From the NCBI GenBank assembly GCA_029706075.1, contig JAINUG010000070.1, forward strand, positions 248,001 through 312,000: a stretch of 64,000 bases of DNA, read 5' to 3'. Below are positions 62,576-64,000 of this stretch, piece after piece (position 1 is the stretch's first letter; each line of letters begins with the position of its first letter). Made by a program: the position numbers and the translations under genes. The notes beneath the pieces were generated by a model, which worked only from the letters and a program-made list of their open reading frames with translations, was not told the origin of the DNA and searched no databases. Source of the stretch: Aldrovandia affinis. Its lineage: Eukaryota > Chordata > Actinopteri > Notacanthiformes > Halosauridae.

Positions 62576-62901
62576 GGTGGCTATTTGGGTAGATATATTA
62601 AACAAACTAATAATACTCTTGCAACCAATGAAAATGTATGAAATGAAAATGAGTTATTAATAACTATTTTGGTATATATTTTTTAAACTCAACTATTATT
62701 CATGTCCATAATTTGACTTAAAATATTGACTGAATAAATATTGTGATTTCCTGTGATAATAATAAAATAATAATAACAAACCTTTCCTTGACTAGGAAAA
62801 GTCACACTGAGATTAAAAAGCTCCTTTACAAGGGAGACCTTGCCAGGGCATACAAATATCACATCAACAGCACAGTCTACAATAACAAAACGATCAAATA
62901 C

Positions 62902-62959
62902 TGAAGAGGCGAACGCCACAGAATTAAGAGTTGAGAGACTTTACCTTTCCATTTAAAGT
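62902..62959 (-). repeat. LTR-like repeat, second copy (first 58 bp)
   Basis: TGAAGAGGCGAACGCCACAG... aligns with 58338 on (TGTAGCGGTGGACACCACGG...) and is cut at CCATTTAAAGT by Tx1 LINE sequence, the same point as at 58395. Confidence 0.6.
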
Positions 62960-63302
62960 TGTCTTTATTGGTTTTTGAAAAACACAATAATTTGAAAAAA
63001 TTGGCATTCCAACAAACAAACAAGACATTGAGGTACATAAATGGAAATTTCAACACTTACAAGGGCACATCAAATCAAATCTTAAATCATACATTAACAA
63101 TCACAGCACAGAAATAGAGGTTATTTAAGATAAAAATACAAAAAACCTCCAACCAACATCTTTTTAAATCAAGGAGGCCTGCGCAAAACAAAAAGATCAA
63201 AGGCGATTTTAAAATGTAAAAAATAATAGGGAAAAGGGGGTTTGTGCTCCGGCTTTGGCCGCCCGGAGCGCGCCTCCTCTGGGAGGGTGAGCCACGCCAA
63301 TG
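62960..63302 (-). mobile_element. Tx1-group LINE 3' fragment
   Basis: GTCTTTATTGGTTTTTGAAA (minus AATAAAG) to GCGCGCCTCCTCTGGGAGGG corresponds to the 3' UTR and coding end of the LINE at 58396-58660 (GCGCACCTCCTCTGGGGGGG). Confidence 0.7.
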
Positions 63303-63309
63303 AAAAATG

Positions 63310-63488
63310 TACAAACCTTTTCCTTCCCAGTGTTACAGGTATGGTATGCAGCTGCCAACAACGATGTCTATCACTGTATTACTGCACTGATCTCTTGCGC
63401 GAACTATGATTATTCTTACCATGTATTAATGCACATCTTGTAAGTTGCTCTGGATAAGAGTGTCTGCAAACTGCTTAAAATGTCATAT
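63310..63488 (+). repeat. Fish dispersed repeat, third copy
   Basis: CAGGTATGGTATGCAGCTGC, CATGTATTAATGCACATCTT and GCTCTGGATAAGAGTGTCTG match 46660-46835. Confidence 0.8.
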
Positions 63489-63493
63489 AGAAT

Positions 63494-63859
63494 AGAATCA
63501 AGAGTCGAGATAATTTGCTTTTCCATTTATCGTGCCCTTCTTTATGTAAATAAAGCGTGAAGGACAGGGAGGTACATATGTGTCCTGACTCTCATACTGG
63601 AGCCATTGTACACGCATAGACCATGACGGTGACGATGTCACATACTCTCATACAAACATCATTCATACGAAGTGAAAATGGGCTTTCACTCAGACAATGT
63701 CTTGATTATCACAAATGAACATATACGAACATAACATAAGCTATACAATTTACGGTTTCACCGGCCGCAAGGGCCCCTGGGACACATAATAGCTTTACAA
63801 ACAAGCAAGATGGAGGACAGATAATATTCCTGTGGCTAGGCTAGCTGCCCACCGTTACA
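63494..63859 (-). repeat. LTR-like repeat, third copy (no LINE)
   Basis: GAATCAAGAGTCGAGA, TTTGCTTTTCCATTTATCGT, then TTCTTTATGTAAATAAAGCG and the end CTGCCCACCGTTACA. It aligns with 58358-58395 plus 60997-61353 and shows the uninterrupted site. Confidence 0.6.
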
Positions 63860-64000
63860 CTACATTAGTCAGGCGTATACAGTTAACAATTGTAACAAGT
63901 GTAGCTAACTGTAAGAACACCCACTGTCTTCTGTTTAAAATCGGGGATTGAGATGAGGAAATCAAGATTGCATTTGATCTAAAAACAATCTTGCATGACC

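Overview
The window is nuclear DNA of a ray-finned (teleost-type) fish. The evidence is its mixture of hAT, Tc1/mariner, Harbinger and Sola-type DNA transposons, Tx1-, RTE- and L2-like LINEs, chromodomain Ty3/gypsy LTR elements and fish tRNA-derived SINEs, together with intron-split genes. There is no operon structure. Most open frames are transposon relics or shadows.

Host genes. The one convincingly complete gene is on the minus strand: a six-exon alpha-2,3-sialyltransferase of the ST3GAL1 type (coding span 55478 down to 38326, 326 codons). All five introns are phase-compatible and the sialylmotifs L, S, III and VS are all visible. Its 11.8-kb second intron is packed with transposons. At the extreme left (about 68-489, plus) lies a fragment resembling the C-terminal box of shugoshin, carrying a frame-breaking 28/27-bp tandem duplication and cut off by a LINE.

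Layout. 0.5-9.4 kb: LINE fragments, three hAT elements (8-bp target duplications visible), a MITE with an internal hairpin, a Ty1/copia relic. 10.88-31.04 kb: a four-copy tandem duplication of a 2.1-kb unit, expanded to 20 kb by later insertions. These are a decayed chromodomain gypsy element, an L2-like LINE, a young LTR element whose only long frame encodes a coiled-coil protein, a solo LTR, and a 4.3-kb Sola-type DNA transposon with nested MITE and SINE. 31.2-34.2 kb: a large inverted repeat and a second Sola-like element. 34.6-38 kb: THAP relic, L2-like LINE, MITE copy, SINE. 38.3-55.5 kb: the sialyltransferase gene, with Tc1, Harbinger, L2, RTE and SINE copies in its introns. 55.8-64 kb: CA minisatellite, Tc1 relic, LTR-like copies with Tx1-clade LINE sequence at the same LTR position twice, and a THAP-encoding transposon.

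Most noteworthy: (1) the non-autonomous LTR element carrying a ~400-residue coiled-coil frame in place of gag-pol; (2) Sola-type elements that each carry their own repeated 13-14-bp word in both orientations; (3) the tandem array whose left, internal and right junctions can all be read; (4) apparent site-specific Tx1-LINE insertion into an LTR family. All calls come from reading the sequence and from remembered family motifs; no database search was possible.
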